Positions 1 to 6,913 of a stretch of 20,606 nucleotides of DNA are shown one piece after another. Under the pieces are notes generated by a model. It was not told the DNA's origin, ran no database searches, and was given only the letters and a program-made list of their open reading frames with translations. Made by a program: the position numbers and the translations under genes. How positions within the stretch are numbered: the stretch's first letter is position 1; the number at the start of each line of letters is the position of its first letter. Source of the stretch: DASZBX01 sp035943635 (GTDB lineage Bacteria; Actinomycetota; Actinomycetes; Streptomycetales; Catenulisporaceae); assembly GCA_035943635.1 (NCBI GenBank), contig DASZBX010000049.1:1-20606 (forward strand), written 5' to 3'.

Positions 1-1
1 G

Positions 2-376
2 TATGTCATTAACCTGATGACGATGGACTTCGGCAACGCGTCCAGCAGCGTGTGCGTCGTCTCCGGCAGTACCTGCGAGATGGCGCAGTCGGCGATCCAG
101 GCGGTGAAGAACCTGGAGCACACCTACGGCATCGCGGCGAGCAAGATCGCTGTCACGCCGATGATCGGCATGAACGACGCCACCACCGAGACCTTCACCA
201 TCGCCGATGTGAGCACCCTGTCGTCGTACGCGGTCAGCAGCGGCCTGGCCGGGGTCCACTTCTGGTCCCTGGACCGCGACACGCCCTGCTCGGATGACTA
301 CGCGTCCCCGACCTGCGACTCGGTCTCCAGCACGACGCCGCTGGAGTACACCAACAAGTTCATCAGCGCGCTGTAA
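2..376 (+). CDS. GH18 chitinase-like glycoside hydrolase, C-terminal part (5' end outside window)
   Basis: The frame is open from base 2 to a TAA at 374-376, giving about 124 residues of a protein whose start lies upstream of the window. It begins with YVINLMTMDFG, which matches the late beta-strand motif (MTMDYG-like) of family 18 glycoside hydrolases. It also has GVHFWSLDRD, the strand-8 segment whose tryptophan lines the substrate floor in chitinases. The stretch KIAVTPMIGMND between them is the expected beta-strand 7 region. The catalytic DxxDxDxE motif would lie upstream and cannot be checked. Family members are usually secreted and cleave chitin or related N-acetylglucosamine polymers. 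Two cysteines (in DTPC and PTCD) near the end could form a disulfide, consistent with export. Chitinase or chitinase/lysozyme-like is the best reading; the exact substrate is unknown. Confidence 0.82.
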   Translation, partial: YVINLMTMDFGNASSSVCVVSGSTCEMAQSAIQAVKNLEHTYGIAASKIAVTPMIGMNDATTETFTIADVSTLSSYAVSSGLAGVHFWSLDRDTPCSDDYASPTCDSVSSTTPLEYTNKFISAL

Positions 377-390
377 CAGCGTACGCACAA

Positions 391-425
391 GCGGGCCGCG
401 CACGAGTTCACCGTGCGCGGCCCGC
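391..425. terminator. Perfect 13-bp hairpin between chitinase-like gene and P450 remnant
   Basis: The arms at 391-403 and 413-425 are perfect reverse complements (13 bp) around a 9-base loop, starting 15 bases after the chitinase-like stop codon. No T-tract follows on either strand, which is common for terminators in high-GC actinomycetes. It lies between converging genes and could stop transcription from both sides. Confidence 0.7.
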
Positions 426-449
426 CTACCTCCGCGGGGAAATCCCGGT

Positions 450-1205
450 TCACCAGGCGGCGGGCAGGGTGACCGTCGAGTCGACGATCTCGCCGCCGCT
501 GAAAACCAGCTCGTCCCGGCCCACCGCCATCCGCAACGTCGGCAACTGCTGGAGCAGCGCGCCGAGCCCGATGGTCAGTTCGGCCTTGGCCAGGTGGGCG
601 CCCAAGCAGTAGTGCGGGCCGCCGCCGAAGATCAGCGGGGTCGGGGCGTCGCGGTCGAAGCGGATCGTGTCCGGGTCCGGATAAGCCTCGGGGTCGCGCA
701 TCGCGGCGTTGCTCGGAATCGCGATCGCCTGGCCGGCCTTGACCGTGCCGGAGGGCAGGTCGACGTCCTCCACGGCCAAGCGTAGCAGCGCGCTGTTGCT
801 CAGCCCGGTGAAGCGCAGCAGTTCGTCGACCGCGGCCGGGACCACGTCAGGGTTCTCCAGCAGGTGCCGCCACAGTTTCCGGTCGTCGTCGAGCAGTTCG
901 GCGAGGAAACGGCTGAGCGCGGTGGAGGTGGTCTCGTTGCCGACCGCGATCAAGCCGGTCACCAGGCTCAGCAGCTCGTGCTCGGTCAGCCGGTCCGCGC
1001 CGTCGCGCGCCGCGTTCAGGTCGTCGATCAGGTCCTGCCCGGGGTCGCGACGCTTGGCCTCGATCAGCTCGGCCACGTACCCGACGAACGCGCCGATCTG
1101 CGCCATGCTCTCCTCGGGCGTCAGCTGCGCGCCGGAGGAGAAAGCGTTGGACCAGGCACGAAACTGCAGCGCGTCCTGCTCCGGCACGCCCAGCTGATCG
1201 TGCAC
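450..1205 (-). pseudogene. Cytochrome P450, C-terminal fragment (N-terminal third missing)
   Basis: About 250 residues read as the C-terminal two thirds of a bacterial cytochrome P450. Visible motifs in order are QLGVPEQD (helix D/E region), the I-helix AVGNETT, the ExxR motif in DELLRF, and the heme-cysteine loop FGGGPHYCLGAH with its C-terminal helix AKAEL. Whole family members have about 400 residues, so roughly 130 N-terminal residues (helices A to C, B-C loop) are absent. The reading frame stays open upstream to about 1751, but that sequence is not P450-like and overlaps remnants of other genes in other frames. A folded monooxygenase is therefore unlikely, although all heme-binding motifs survive. 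The breakpoint lies close to 1205. A functional but highly divergent N-terminus cannot be fully excluded. Confidence 0.75.
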
Positions 1206-1492
1206 CCCGGCCGATTCGCGAGGTGCTGTCGTCGCCCGGCGGATAGGGGCTGCTCCCGGCCAGACGCGGGCGCGAATGTCGAGGAGGGCATGGGCGACAA
1301 GGTCGGTGAGCCGGCCGCGGTCGACTCCGGCCTCGAGCGCATCGGAGACAGCGCCACGCGCGGCGTCCAGCGCCGCGGCCAACCGGTCCAGGGCCAGGGG
1401 ATCGACACCGCTGGGCGAAGGGCTGACCGGGCGCGCAGCTGTCGTTCCGAGCTCGCGGCGCGGCGGAGTCCCGATCTGAGTTCCGCCGTCAT
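1206..1492 (-). pseudogene. Unidentified gene remnant fused in frame to the P450 fragment
   Basis: Between the nuclease-like C-terminus and the P450 fragment lies about 290 bases with coding character in two frames. An ATG at 1492 overlaps the preceding TGA by four bases (ATGA), typical of coupled genes, and begins MTAELRSGLRRAAS. A few dozen codons later the plausible coding frame moves by one base and reads GVDPLALDRLAAALDAAR and then LVAHALLDIRARVWPG, a helical, alanine/leucine-rich segment that runs straight into the P450 piece. I interpret this as the start of a small gene carrying a frameshift and truncated by the same rearrangement. I do not recognise the family. The frame assignment is inferred from codon and residue character only. 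Confidence 0.4.
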
Positions 1493-1761
1493 CCGCGCGC
1501 CGCCCGCTGCGCGCCGCCAGAGAGCGCATCATCGAAGTCCCGGGGCCGGTGAGTGCGTGTGCGCAAACGGTGTTGCAGCAGGCTGCGCAGGTTGGCAAGC
1601 GTGTGGCGGGCGCCGAGCGCGGTGAGGAAATCCTCGATGCTCCACGTGAACACGGCACCTTGGCGGGAGACGTAGAAACCGACCCGGTCGATGCGGTATC
1701 GATCGTCGTAGTCGAGCAGAAGATACCCGGCGATTTGGTACAGCTCCTCACGCCCCAGAGT
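1489..1761 (-). pseudogene. C-terminal remnant of an actinobacterial hypothetical (possibly nuclease-like) protein
   Basis: In a frame with no start codon, about 90 residues run to a TGA at 1491-1489. Its core reads LYQIAGYLLLDYDDRYRI followed by VGFYVSRQGAVFTW and SIEDFLTALG. I recall this pattern (Y-Q-L-x-G-Y-x-L-L-D-Y-D-D, then a RQG strand and a W-x-x-x-x-F-L end) from conserved actinobacterial hypothetical proteins that may have a PD-(D/E)xK-like fold; this is from memory, not a search. The C-terminus appears natural because the next ATG overlaps its stop codon. The N-terminal part is missing: upstream the sequence becomes a helicase start in another frame, with the join at about 1748-1765. 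Confidence 0.5.
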
Positions 1762-1885
1762 CCGCGGTTGCCATCAGCACCAACGTGGACGTCTTCCCCG
1801 CGCCGGCTCCGGCGATCAAAGCCAGATCCCCACCCGACCCGAACGCCTCACGCGCCGCCTGCTGCTCTGCCGTGGCTTGAGTCAC
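1748..1885 (-). pseudogene. N-terminal fragment of a UvrD/Rep-type helicase (Walker A region only)
   Basis: A GTG at 1885-1883, preceded by GGAGGGG with a 6-base spacer, opens a 45-codon frame that ends at a TGA (1750-1748). The peptide contains TAEQQAAREAF (Q-motif-like) and LALIAGAGAGKTSTLVLM. This is the Q-motif to Walker A arrangement (GAGxGKT) of superfamily 1 UvrD/Rep helicases. All later helicase motifs are absent, and the next bases encode a different protein family in another frame, so this is the stub left by a deletion. The intact ribosome binding site and start suggest that transcription and translation of a short peptide may still occur. Identification as a UvrD-like helicase is good; which subfamily is unknown. 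Confidence 0.62.
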
Positions 1886-2035
1886 CTGGAACCCCTCCGC
1901 AGACTCCCATTACTCAGTACCCGCAGATGACCTTACCTTCCGTGGGCGGTCGGGCGCTGCGTGTGAAGGGCTAATATTGCGGGGGGTACCTGCCGGGCGT
2001 GCTCGCGACTGTGTTTGCCGTCGTGTTCCAGCGAT

Positions 2036-2201
2036 TAAGAGTGTGCGCGGAGTGGGGTGCCTCGCTGGGCGGTTCAGGACCGAGCATGGTGGTGCCGTGG
2101 GCGACGGCGCATACTTTTTCGTCTGTAACGTCGCCCACGGCGCCGCCAGGCGATGTGTCATCAACCGCCCAGGGAGGCACCCCACTCCGCGCGCGCTCTA
2201 A
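2036..2201. repeat. Long imperfect palindrome, MITE-like element
   Basis: Bases 2036-2108 and 2129-2201 form an inverted repeat with arms of about 70 bases. The outer block GCGGAGTGGGGTGCCTC plus TGGGCGGTT is matched with one mismatch, and an inner block GCCGTGGGCGACG is perfectly matched. Between the blocks is a less conserved 16-18-base stretch with a 2-base length difference. Several outer mismatches would be G-U pairs in RNA. The central 20 bases include TTTTT. Small ORFs on both strands cross it but mirror each other and look non-coding. The right edge coincides with the exonuclease III stop codon (2198-2200). It resembles a miniature inverted-repeat element; no target-site duplication is evident. 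A role as a long terminator hairpin is an alternative. Confidence 0.7.
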
Positions 2202-3001
2202 GGATGCTCGTACACAACCGTCACCGGCGAATGGTCGCTCCACCGCTCGCCGTGCGTCTCGGCGCGCTCGACTTTCGCGCTGGTCGCCTTCTCGGCCAGT
2301 CCCGGGGTCGCGATCTGGTAGTCGATCCGCCATCCGGCATTGTTGTCGAAAGCCCGGCCGCGATACGACCACCAGGAATACGGCCCTTCGACATCCGGGT
2401 GCAGGGACCGGACCACGTCCACATACCCCGCCTCATCAAGCACCTGGCTGAACCAACTCCGTTCCTGCGGCAAAAACCCGGCAGTCTTCTGATTGGTCTT
2501 CCAGTTCTTCAAATCGGCTTCGCGGTGGGCGATATTCCAGTCCCCGCAGACGACGACCTCGCGCCCGGAATCCTCAGCGCGCTTGCGCACATCCTTCAAA
2601 TACGCCAGGAACTCCGCCATGAACCGGTACTTCTCCTCCTGCCGCGGCGTATCCGTCTCCCCGGACGGCAGGTAGAGGCTGGCCACCACCAACCCGGGCA
2701 GTTCGATCTCGGCGTACCGGCCGGAGGTGTCGAACTCGGCCGAGCCGAAGCCGATCCGCTGGGCGTCCGGGGTCTTGCGGGAGTACACCGCGACACCGGC
2801 CCGGCCCTTGGCCGCGGCCGGGGCGAACAGCGGGGTGTGCCAGCCCTCCGGTTCGCGCAGCGCCTGCGGGATCTGCGCGGACTCGGCGCGGACCTCCTGG
2901 AGACAGACCACGTCTGCCTCGGTCTCGCGCAGCCACTGCTCGAAGCCCTTTCCGGCCGCGGCCCGGATCCCGTTGACATTCGCCGTGGTAATCGTCGTCA
3001 C
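2198..3001 (-). CDS. xth: Exodeoxyribonuclease III (AP endonuclease)
   Basis: This 267-residue protein matches the exonuclease III/AP endonuclease family over its whole length. In order it shows ANVNGIRA (N8 to G11), the metal-binding glutamate in CLQEV (E36), SLYLPSG with the conserved tyrosine (Y110), CGDWNIAH (D154, N156), GWRIDY (D227) and the catalytic SDHSPV (D256, H257). It acts in the cytoplasm in base excision repair: it incises abasic sites and has 3'-5' exonuclease and 3'-phosphatase activity on duplex DNA. The start is a GTG at 3001-2999 with AGGA seven bases upstream; starting there gives the family-typical MTTITTANVNGIRA. The gene is divergent from hypX across about 150 bases. 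Its TAG stop lies at the edge of the palindromic element. Confidence 0.95.
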   Translation of the reverse strand: MTTITTANVNGIRAAAGKGFEQWLRETEADVVCLQEVRAESAQIPQALREPEGWHTPLFAPAAAKGRAGVAVYSRKTPDAQRIGFGSAEFDTSGRYAEIELPGLVVASLYLPSGETDTPRQEEKYRFMAEFLAYLKDVRKRAEDSGREVVVCGDWNIAHREADLKNWKTNQKTAGFLPQERSWFSQVLDEAGYVDVVRSLHPDVEGPYSWWSYRGRAFDNNAGWRIDYQIATPGLAEKATSAKVERAETHGERWSDHSPVTVVYEHP

Positions 3002-3154
3002 CCGGACATCCTAATGCCAACCGGGCGGACTTCTTGGGGACAGTGCCTTGGCGCGCCGTGGCGAACGCCTGGGCACAGCCCGGCGTTATGGCCGAAATGG
3101 GATGGTGTGCTTTGTGCTACGCGTATTGACTACCTTCTTCCCTAAGGGGCTTTG

Positions 3155-4906
3155 GTGCGAATACTGCTCTTGTGTTCGAGTTTCAACGGGTTGAGTCAGC
3201 GAGCCGCGGTCCTGCTGGCGTCGCACGGCCACAAGGTGGAGGTCGAGCTGGCCGGTCCGCCCGGGGCGATGGCCGACGCGGTCCGGGCCGTCGATCCGGA
3301 CCTGGTGCTGTGCCCGTTCCTGACCCACCGGGTGCCGGCCGAGGTCTGGTCGCGCTATCGGACCGTCATCATCCACCCGGGTCCGGTGGGGGACCGGGGG
3401 CCCAGTTCACTCGACTGGGCGATCGCGGGGGACGCCCCGGCCTGGGGGGTCACCGCGCTCCAAGCAGTGGAGGACTTCGACGCCGGGCCGGTCTGGGCCA
3501 CGCGCGAGTTCGCGCTGCCGGGCGGCGGCGGGCTCGGCGGGCCGCGCAAGAGCGAGCTGTACAACGGCCCGGTCGCGGACCTCGCGATGGAGCTGATCGA
3601 GGAGGTCGCGGTCAAGGCCGCCGACCCGGAGTTCGCGCCGGTGCCGGTGCCGCCGGAGTCCGGCGTGGTCCGGCCGCTGATGCGCCAGGCCGACCGGGTG
3701 TTCGACTGGGCCGCGGACCCGGCCGCGATCGTGCGCCGGATCCGGGCCGCGGACGGCGCGCCGGGGGTGCGCACCCGCCTGTGCGGCGTGGAACTGATGG
3801 CGTACGACGCGCACCCGGGCCCCGCGTCGCCGGAACCCCGGCTGCTGGACGCCGAATACGCCGAGTTCGCCGACTACGCCGACTACGCCAGGCCGGGCAC
3901 GGTGCTGGCCCGAAAACACGGCGCGGTGCTGGTGCGCGCGGGCGGCGGCGGCTCGGTCTGGATCGGGCGGGCCAAGGCGGTCCCGGACGACGGCGGCCGC
4001 GGGATCAAACTCCCGGCCACCGACGTCCTGGCCGACCAGCTGGCCCGGCTGGCCGTGCCCGACCACAGCTCGCTGTTCGACCCGGTCGCGTCCGCGCCCG
4101 GGGCGGGCGGCTTCCAGGAGATCGTCTACCGGCGCCAGGGCAGCCTGGGCCGGCTCACGTTCGACTTCTACAACGGCGCGATGTCCACGTCCCAGTGCCG
4201 CCGCCTGTTCCTCGCCCTGCGGCACGCGGTCGAGCAGGACACCGCCGCGCTGGTGCTCGAGGGCGGGACGGTGTTCTCCAACGGGATCGACCTGAACACG
4301 ATCGAGGCGGCGGCCAACCCGGCGCTCGAGGCGTGGGAGAACATCAACGCCATCAACGACATCTGCCGCGAGATCATCACCTGCGCCGCCCAGCCGCTGA
4401 TCGTGGCGGTGTCCGGGAACGCGGGCGCCGGCGGGGTGATGCTCGGGCTCGGCGCGCACCACGTGGTCGTCCGCTCGGGCGTGGTGCTCAACCCGCACTA
4501 CGCCACGATGGGCCTGTACGGCTCCGAGTACTGGACGTACACCCTGCCGCGGCGCACCGGGCGGGCCACCGCGGAACGGCTCACCCGCGAGTGCCAGCCG
4601 ATCGACGCGGTCGAGGCGGTCCGGCTGGGCCTGGCCGACGCGGTCGGACCGGCCGACCGGGGCCGGTTCGAGTCCTGGCTGCTGGACCAGGCGCGCCGGC
4701 TGGCCGCGGAACCGGCCCGTTCGCAGCTGCTCGACGCGGCGAGCGCGCGGCTCGAGGCGGACGAGCGGCGCAAACCCTTGTCGGCGTACCGGGCGGAGGA
4801 GTTGGCGCAGATGAGCCAGGACATGTTCGCGGACCGCAACGGATTCGCCGACGCGCGCGCGGCCTTCGTGTACAAGATGGCCAAGCGCACGCCGGCCACT
4901 GCCTAG
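3155..4906 (+). CDS. hypX: HypX/HoxX-type hydrogenase maturation protein (formyltransferase + enoyl-CoA hydratase fusion)
   Basis: This protein of 583 residues has the two-domain build of HypX. Residues 1-300 resemble an N10-formyl-tetrahydrofolate-dependent formyltransferase, with the signature IIHPGPVGDRGPSSLDWAI (about 72-90) and the EDFDAGPVW aspartate motif (about 106-114). From about 315 a crotonase/enoyl-CoA hydratase-like domain follows, with SNGIDLNTIEAA, GNAGAGGVMLGLGAHH and the family-typical PHYATMGLYGSEYWTYTLPR. In studied homologues HypX makes CO for the active-site Fe(CN)2CO group of [NiFe]-hydrogenase from formyl-THF under aerobic conditions. No hydrogenase structural or hypA-F genes lie in the window, so it appears orphaned. 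A GTG at 3155 with AAGGGG about six bases upstream is preferred; a TTG three bases earlier would add one residue. Confidence 0.9.
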   Translation: MRILLLCSSFNGLSQRAAVLLASHGHKVEVELAGPPGAMADAVRAVDPDLVLCPFLTHRVPAEVWSRYRTVIIHPGPVGDRGPSSLDWAIAGDAPAWGVTALQAVEDFDAGPVWATREFALPGGGGLGGPRKSELYNGPVADLAMELIEEVAVKAADPEFAPVPVPPESGVVRPLMRQADRVFDWAADPAAIVRRIRAADGAPGVRTRLCGVELMAYDAHPGPASPEPRLLDAEYAEFADYADYARPGTVLARKHGAVLVRAGGGGSVWIGRAKAVPDDGGRGIKLPATDVLADQLARLAVPDHSSLFDPVASAPGAGGFQEIVYRRQGSLGRLTFDFYNGAMSTSQCRRLFLALRHAVEQDTAALVLEGGTVFSNGIDLNTIEAAANPALEAWENINAINDICREIITCAAQPLIVAVSGNAGAGGVMLGLGAHHVVVRSGVVLNPHYATMGLYGSEYWTYTLPRRTGRATAERLTRECQPIDAVEAVRLGLADAVGPADRGRFESWLLDQARRLAAEPARSQLLDAASARLEADERRKPLSAYRAEELAQMSQDMFADRNGFADARAAFVYKMAKRTPATA

Positions 4907-4953
4907 CGGTATGACGACAGGGAGGTAAGCCAGCCGGCGCCTGACAAAGTCGC

Positions 4954-6201
4954 CTAGGCAGGGGAGCCAGGAGAAGCAGCAGGCCGTGCCCGGACCCGCC
5001 CGGCCCGGGACTCCAGATACCGCTGCTCGGCGATGCTCGCGGTCGCCTTGGCGGCGCGCCGGTAGTGCTCGTAGGCACCGTCCGCATCGCCGGTCTTCTC
5101 CAGCAGGTGCGCCCGCACCGACAGCAGCCGGTGGTGCCCGGCCATCCGTTCGTCGCCGTCCAGCGTGGCCAGCAGCTCCAGCCCGGCCGCCGGGCCCGTG
5201 GTCTCGGCGAGCGCGATCGCCCGGTTGAGGGTGACCATCGGGTTCGGCGCGATCCGGGCCAGGATGAGGTACAGCGCGTGCACCTGCGGCCAGTCGGTCT
5301 GCGCGGCGGTGGCCGCGTCGGCGTGGGTGGCGGCGATGGCGGCCTGCACCAGGTAGGGGCCGAGCGTCGGGCCGGCCAGTGCCGTCTTGACCAGCCCGGT
5401 GCCCTCCTCGATCAGGGCGCGGTCCCACGCCGCGCGGTCCTGCTCGTCCAGCGGCACCAGGTCCCCGGACGGCGTCGTGCGGGCCTCCCGGCGGGCGTGG
5501 GTGAGCAGCATCAGCGCGAGCAGGCCGGTCACCTCATCGTCCTCGGGCAGTTGCGCGTGCACCATCCTGGTCAGCCGGATCGCCTCGCCGGCGAGGTCGG
5601 CGCGGTGCAGTTCACTGCCCGAAGAGGCGGTGTAGCCCTCGTTGAAGATCAGGTAGAGCACGTGCAGGACGACCCGCAGCCGTTCCTCGCGCACCGGCCC
5701 CTCGGGCAGGCTGAACGAACTGCCGGCCGCCTTGATCCGCTGCTTGGCCCGGCTGATCCGGGCCGCCATCGTCGCTTCCGGGACGAGGAACGCGCGGGCG
5801 ATCTCGGCCGTGCTCAGGCCGCCGACCGCCCGCAGGGTCAGCGCGGTCTGCGAGGCCGCGGTCAGCGCCGGGTGGCAGCACAGGAACAGCAGCACCAGCG
5901 TGTCGTCGGTGTCCGGCACGTCCTCCGGCGCCGCCTCGGTCCACGCCGCCGTCGCGGCCTCCCGTTCCCGGCGGGCGTGGTCGCTGCGCATCTGGTCGAT
6001 CAGCCGGCGGGAGGCGACCGTCACCAGCCAGCCGCGCGGGCTCTCCGGCAGCCCCTCGGCCGGCCACTGTACCGAGGCGGCGAGCACGGCCTCCTGGACC
6101 GCGTCCTCGCACCCCTCGAACTGGCCGTGCCGGCGCACCAGGGCGCCGAGGACCTGCGGCGTGAGTTCACGCAGCAGGTCCTCGGTGGTCGGAACCGTCA
6201 T
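4954..6201 (-). CDS. ECF sigma factor with long TPR-like C-terminus (ECF42 type)
   Basis: This is a 415-residue sigma-70 family protein. Residues 1-80 form region 2 (QFEGCEDAVQEAVLAA, then GWLVTVASRRLIDQMRSD). About 105-165 form region 4 (ALTLRAVGGLSTAEIARAFL, then MAARISRAKQRIK). About 165-415 are a helical, TPR-like extension including FNEGYTASSG, NRAIALAETTGPAAGL and HHRLLSVRAHLLEKTGD. This long C-terminus and a neighbouring DGPF protein are the hallmarks of the ECF42 group. No anti-sigma gene is visible; in this group the C-terminal domain is thought to be needed for activity. The ATG (6201-6199) overlaps the TGA of the upstream gene by four bases (ATGA), implying translational coupling. 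A much longer frame continues upstream, but the conserved protein starts here. It is convergent with hypX, 47 bases apart. Confidence 0.92.
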   Translation of the reverse strand: MTVPTTEDLLRELTPQVLGALVRRHGQFEGCEDAVQEAVLAASVQWPAEGLPESPRGWLVTVASRRLIDQMRSDHARREREAATAAWTEAAPEDVPDTDDTLVLLFLCCHPALTAASQTALTLRAVGGLSTAEIARAFLVPEATMAARISRAKQRIKAAGSSFSLPEGPVREERLRVVLHVLYLIFNEGYTASSGSELHRADLAGEAIRLTRMVHAQLPEDDEVTGLLALMLLTHARREARTTPSGDLVPLDEQDRAAWDRALIEEGTGLVKTALAGPTLGPYLVQAAIAATHADAATAAQTDWPQVHALYLILARIAPNPMVTLNRAIALAETTGPAAGLELLATLDGDERMAGHHRLLSVRAHLLEKTGDADGAYEHYRRAAKATASIAEQRYLESRAGRVRARPAASPGSPA

Positions 6202-6569
6202 GCCTCCAATTGTCCGTCGAAGAACATCACCTGGCGCACCTCGACGCCCAGGCCCTCGATCTTGGTGTCCGGGATCTGCGCGGCCAGCTCGATCGCCCGC
6301 TCCTTGTTCTCGCAGTCGACCAGGTAGAAGCCGCCCAGGTACTCCTTGGCCTCCAGGAACGGGCCGTCGGTGACCACCGGCTGGCCGTTGCGCACGGTCA
6401 CCACGGCGGCCTGGGACGGGTCGACCAGGGCCTGGGTGGAGATGAACTCGCCGGACTCCTTCAGTGTCGCGATGAACGCGCCGTGCCCGTCGCCGATCGC
6501 GGCCTGCTCCTCCCCGGTCAGCGCGTCCATCACGGCCGGGTTGATGTGCATGCTGATGATGAACTTCAT
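6198..6569 (-). CDS. DGPF-domain (YCII-related) protein
   Basis: This small soluble protein of 123 residues begins MKFIISMHINPAVM and carries the family-defining VVTDGPFLEAKEYLGGFYLVDC at about residues 65-86. YCII/DGPF proteins are small ferredoxin-like-fold proteins found next to ECF42 sigma factors in many actinomycetes; their biochemical role is not settled. The ATG at 6569 is preceded by GAGGAG with a 6-base spacer, so it is preferred over the longer frame that opens at 6647. The stop codon overlaps the sigma factor start, so the two are one operon with the DGPF gene first. DGPF genes are reported targets of ECF42 regulation, so this operon is probably autoregulated. Confidence 0.92.
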   Translation of the reverse strand: MKFIISMHINPAVMDALTGEEQAAIGDGHGAFIATLKESGEFISTQALVDPSQAAVVTVRNGQPVVTDGPFLEAKEYLGGFYLVDCENKERAIELAAQIPDTKIEGLGVEVRQVMFFDGQLEA

Positions 6570-6618
6570 CTCGCACTCCTCGTGCTCCGCGGGCCCCGGC
6601 GGGGCCCCTCGACCGCTT

Positions 6619-6646
6619 GGTCGGAGCCGCCGGGCTCGTCTTGACA
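6619..6646 (-). promoter_or_regulatory. Candidate ECF42-dependent promoter of the DGPF-sigma operon
   Basis: Reading the minus strand, TGTCAA (6646-6641) is followed after 17 bases by CGACC (6623-6619), about 50 bases upstream of the DGPF start codon. From memory, ECF42 promoters carry TGTCGA at -35 and CGA(T/C) at -10 with a 16-17-base spacer, so the match has one mismatch. Motif and position fit autoregulation, but the elements are short and this is inference. Confidence 0.45.
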
Positions 6647-6913
6647 TCCCCCGGGCAGAACTTTCGCACGGCTTTCCGGGCGGGGGCCGTGCGACGCGCT
6701 AGGTGGCGCCGAGGAATCCGGGATCGGCGGTTTCGGAGCGTGCAAGCAGCATCGACGCAAACGGATCTTCGCTGGTAGGGCTGGCGTATTCCTGCCATGG
6801 CGGGTTCTCGTTCCCCGCCGGGCCTACCCCGGGCGGCCCGGCGCGCCGACGATGGCACAGGTCGGCTCCGTTCGCGGGACGCCGGCCCGGGTCGCCGAGA
6901 GAAGGGCCATACG
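6647..6913. other. Intergenic region between divergent units
   Basis: This GC-rich region separates the DGPF-sigma operon (minus) from the small ORF at 6914 (plus). Apart from the candidate promoter edge at 6646 and the purine-rich GAGAAGG just before the 6914 ATG, I see no gene, long repeat or strong hairpin in it. Confidence 0.5.

Noticed and set aside
1971..2372. Open frames on both strands across the palindrome
   Set aside because: Because the DNA is an inverted repeat, both strands encode similar arginine/proline-rich peptides. There is no ribosome binding site or family resemblance, so they are by-products of the palindrome.
6641..6646. TTGACA on the plus strand as a consensus -35 box
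   Set aside because: No matching -10 hexamer lies 16-18 bases downstream on the plus strand; the complementary TGTCAA on the minus strand makes more sense with the DGPF operon.
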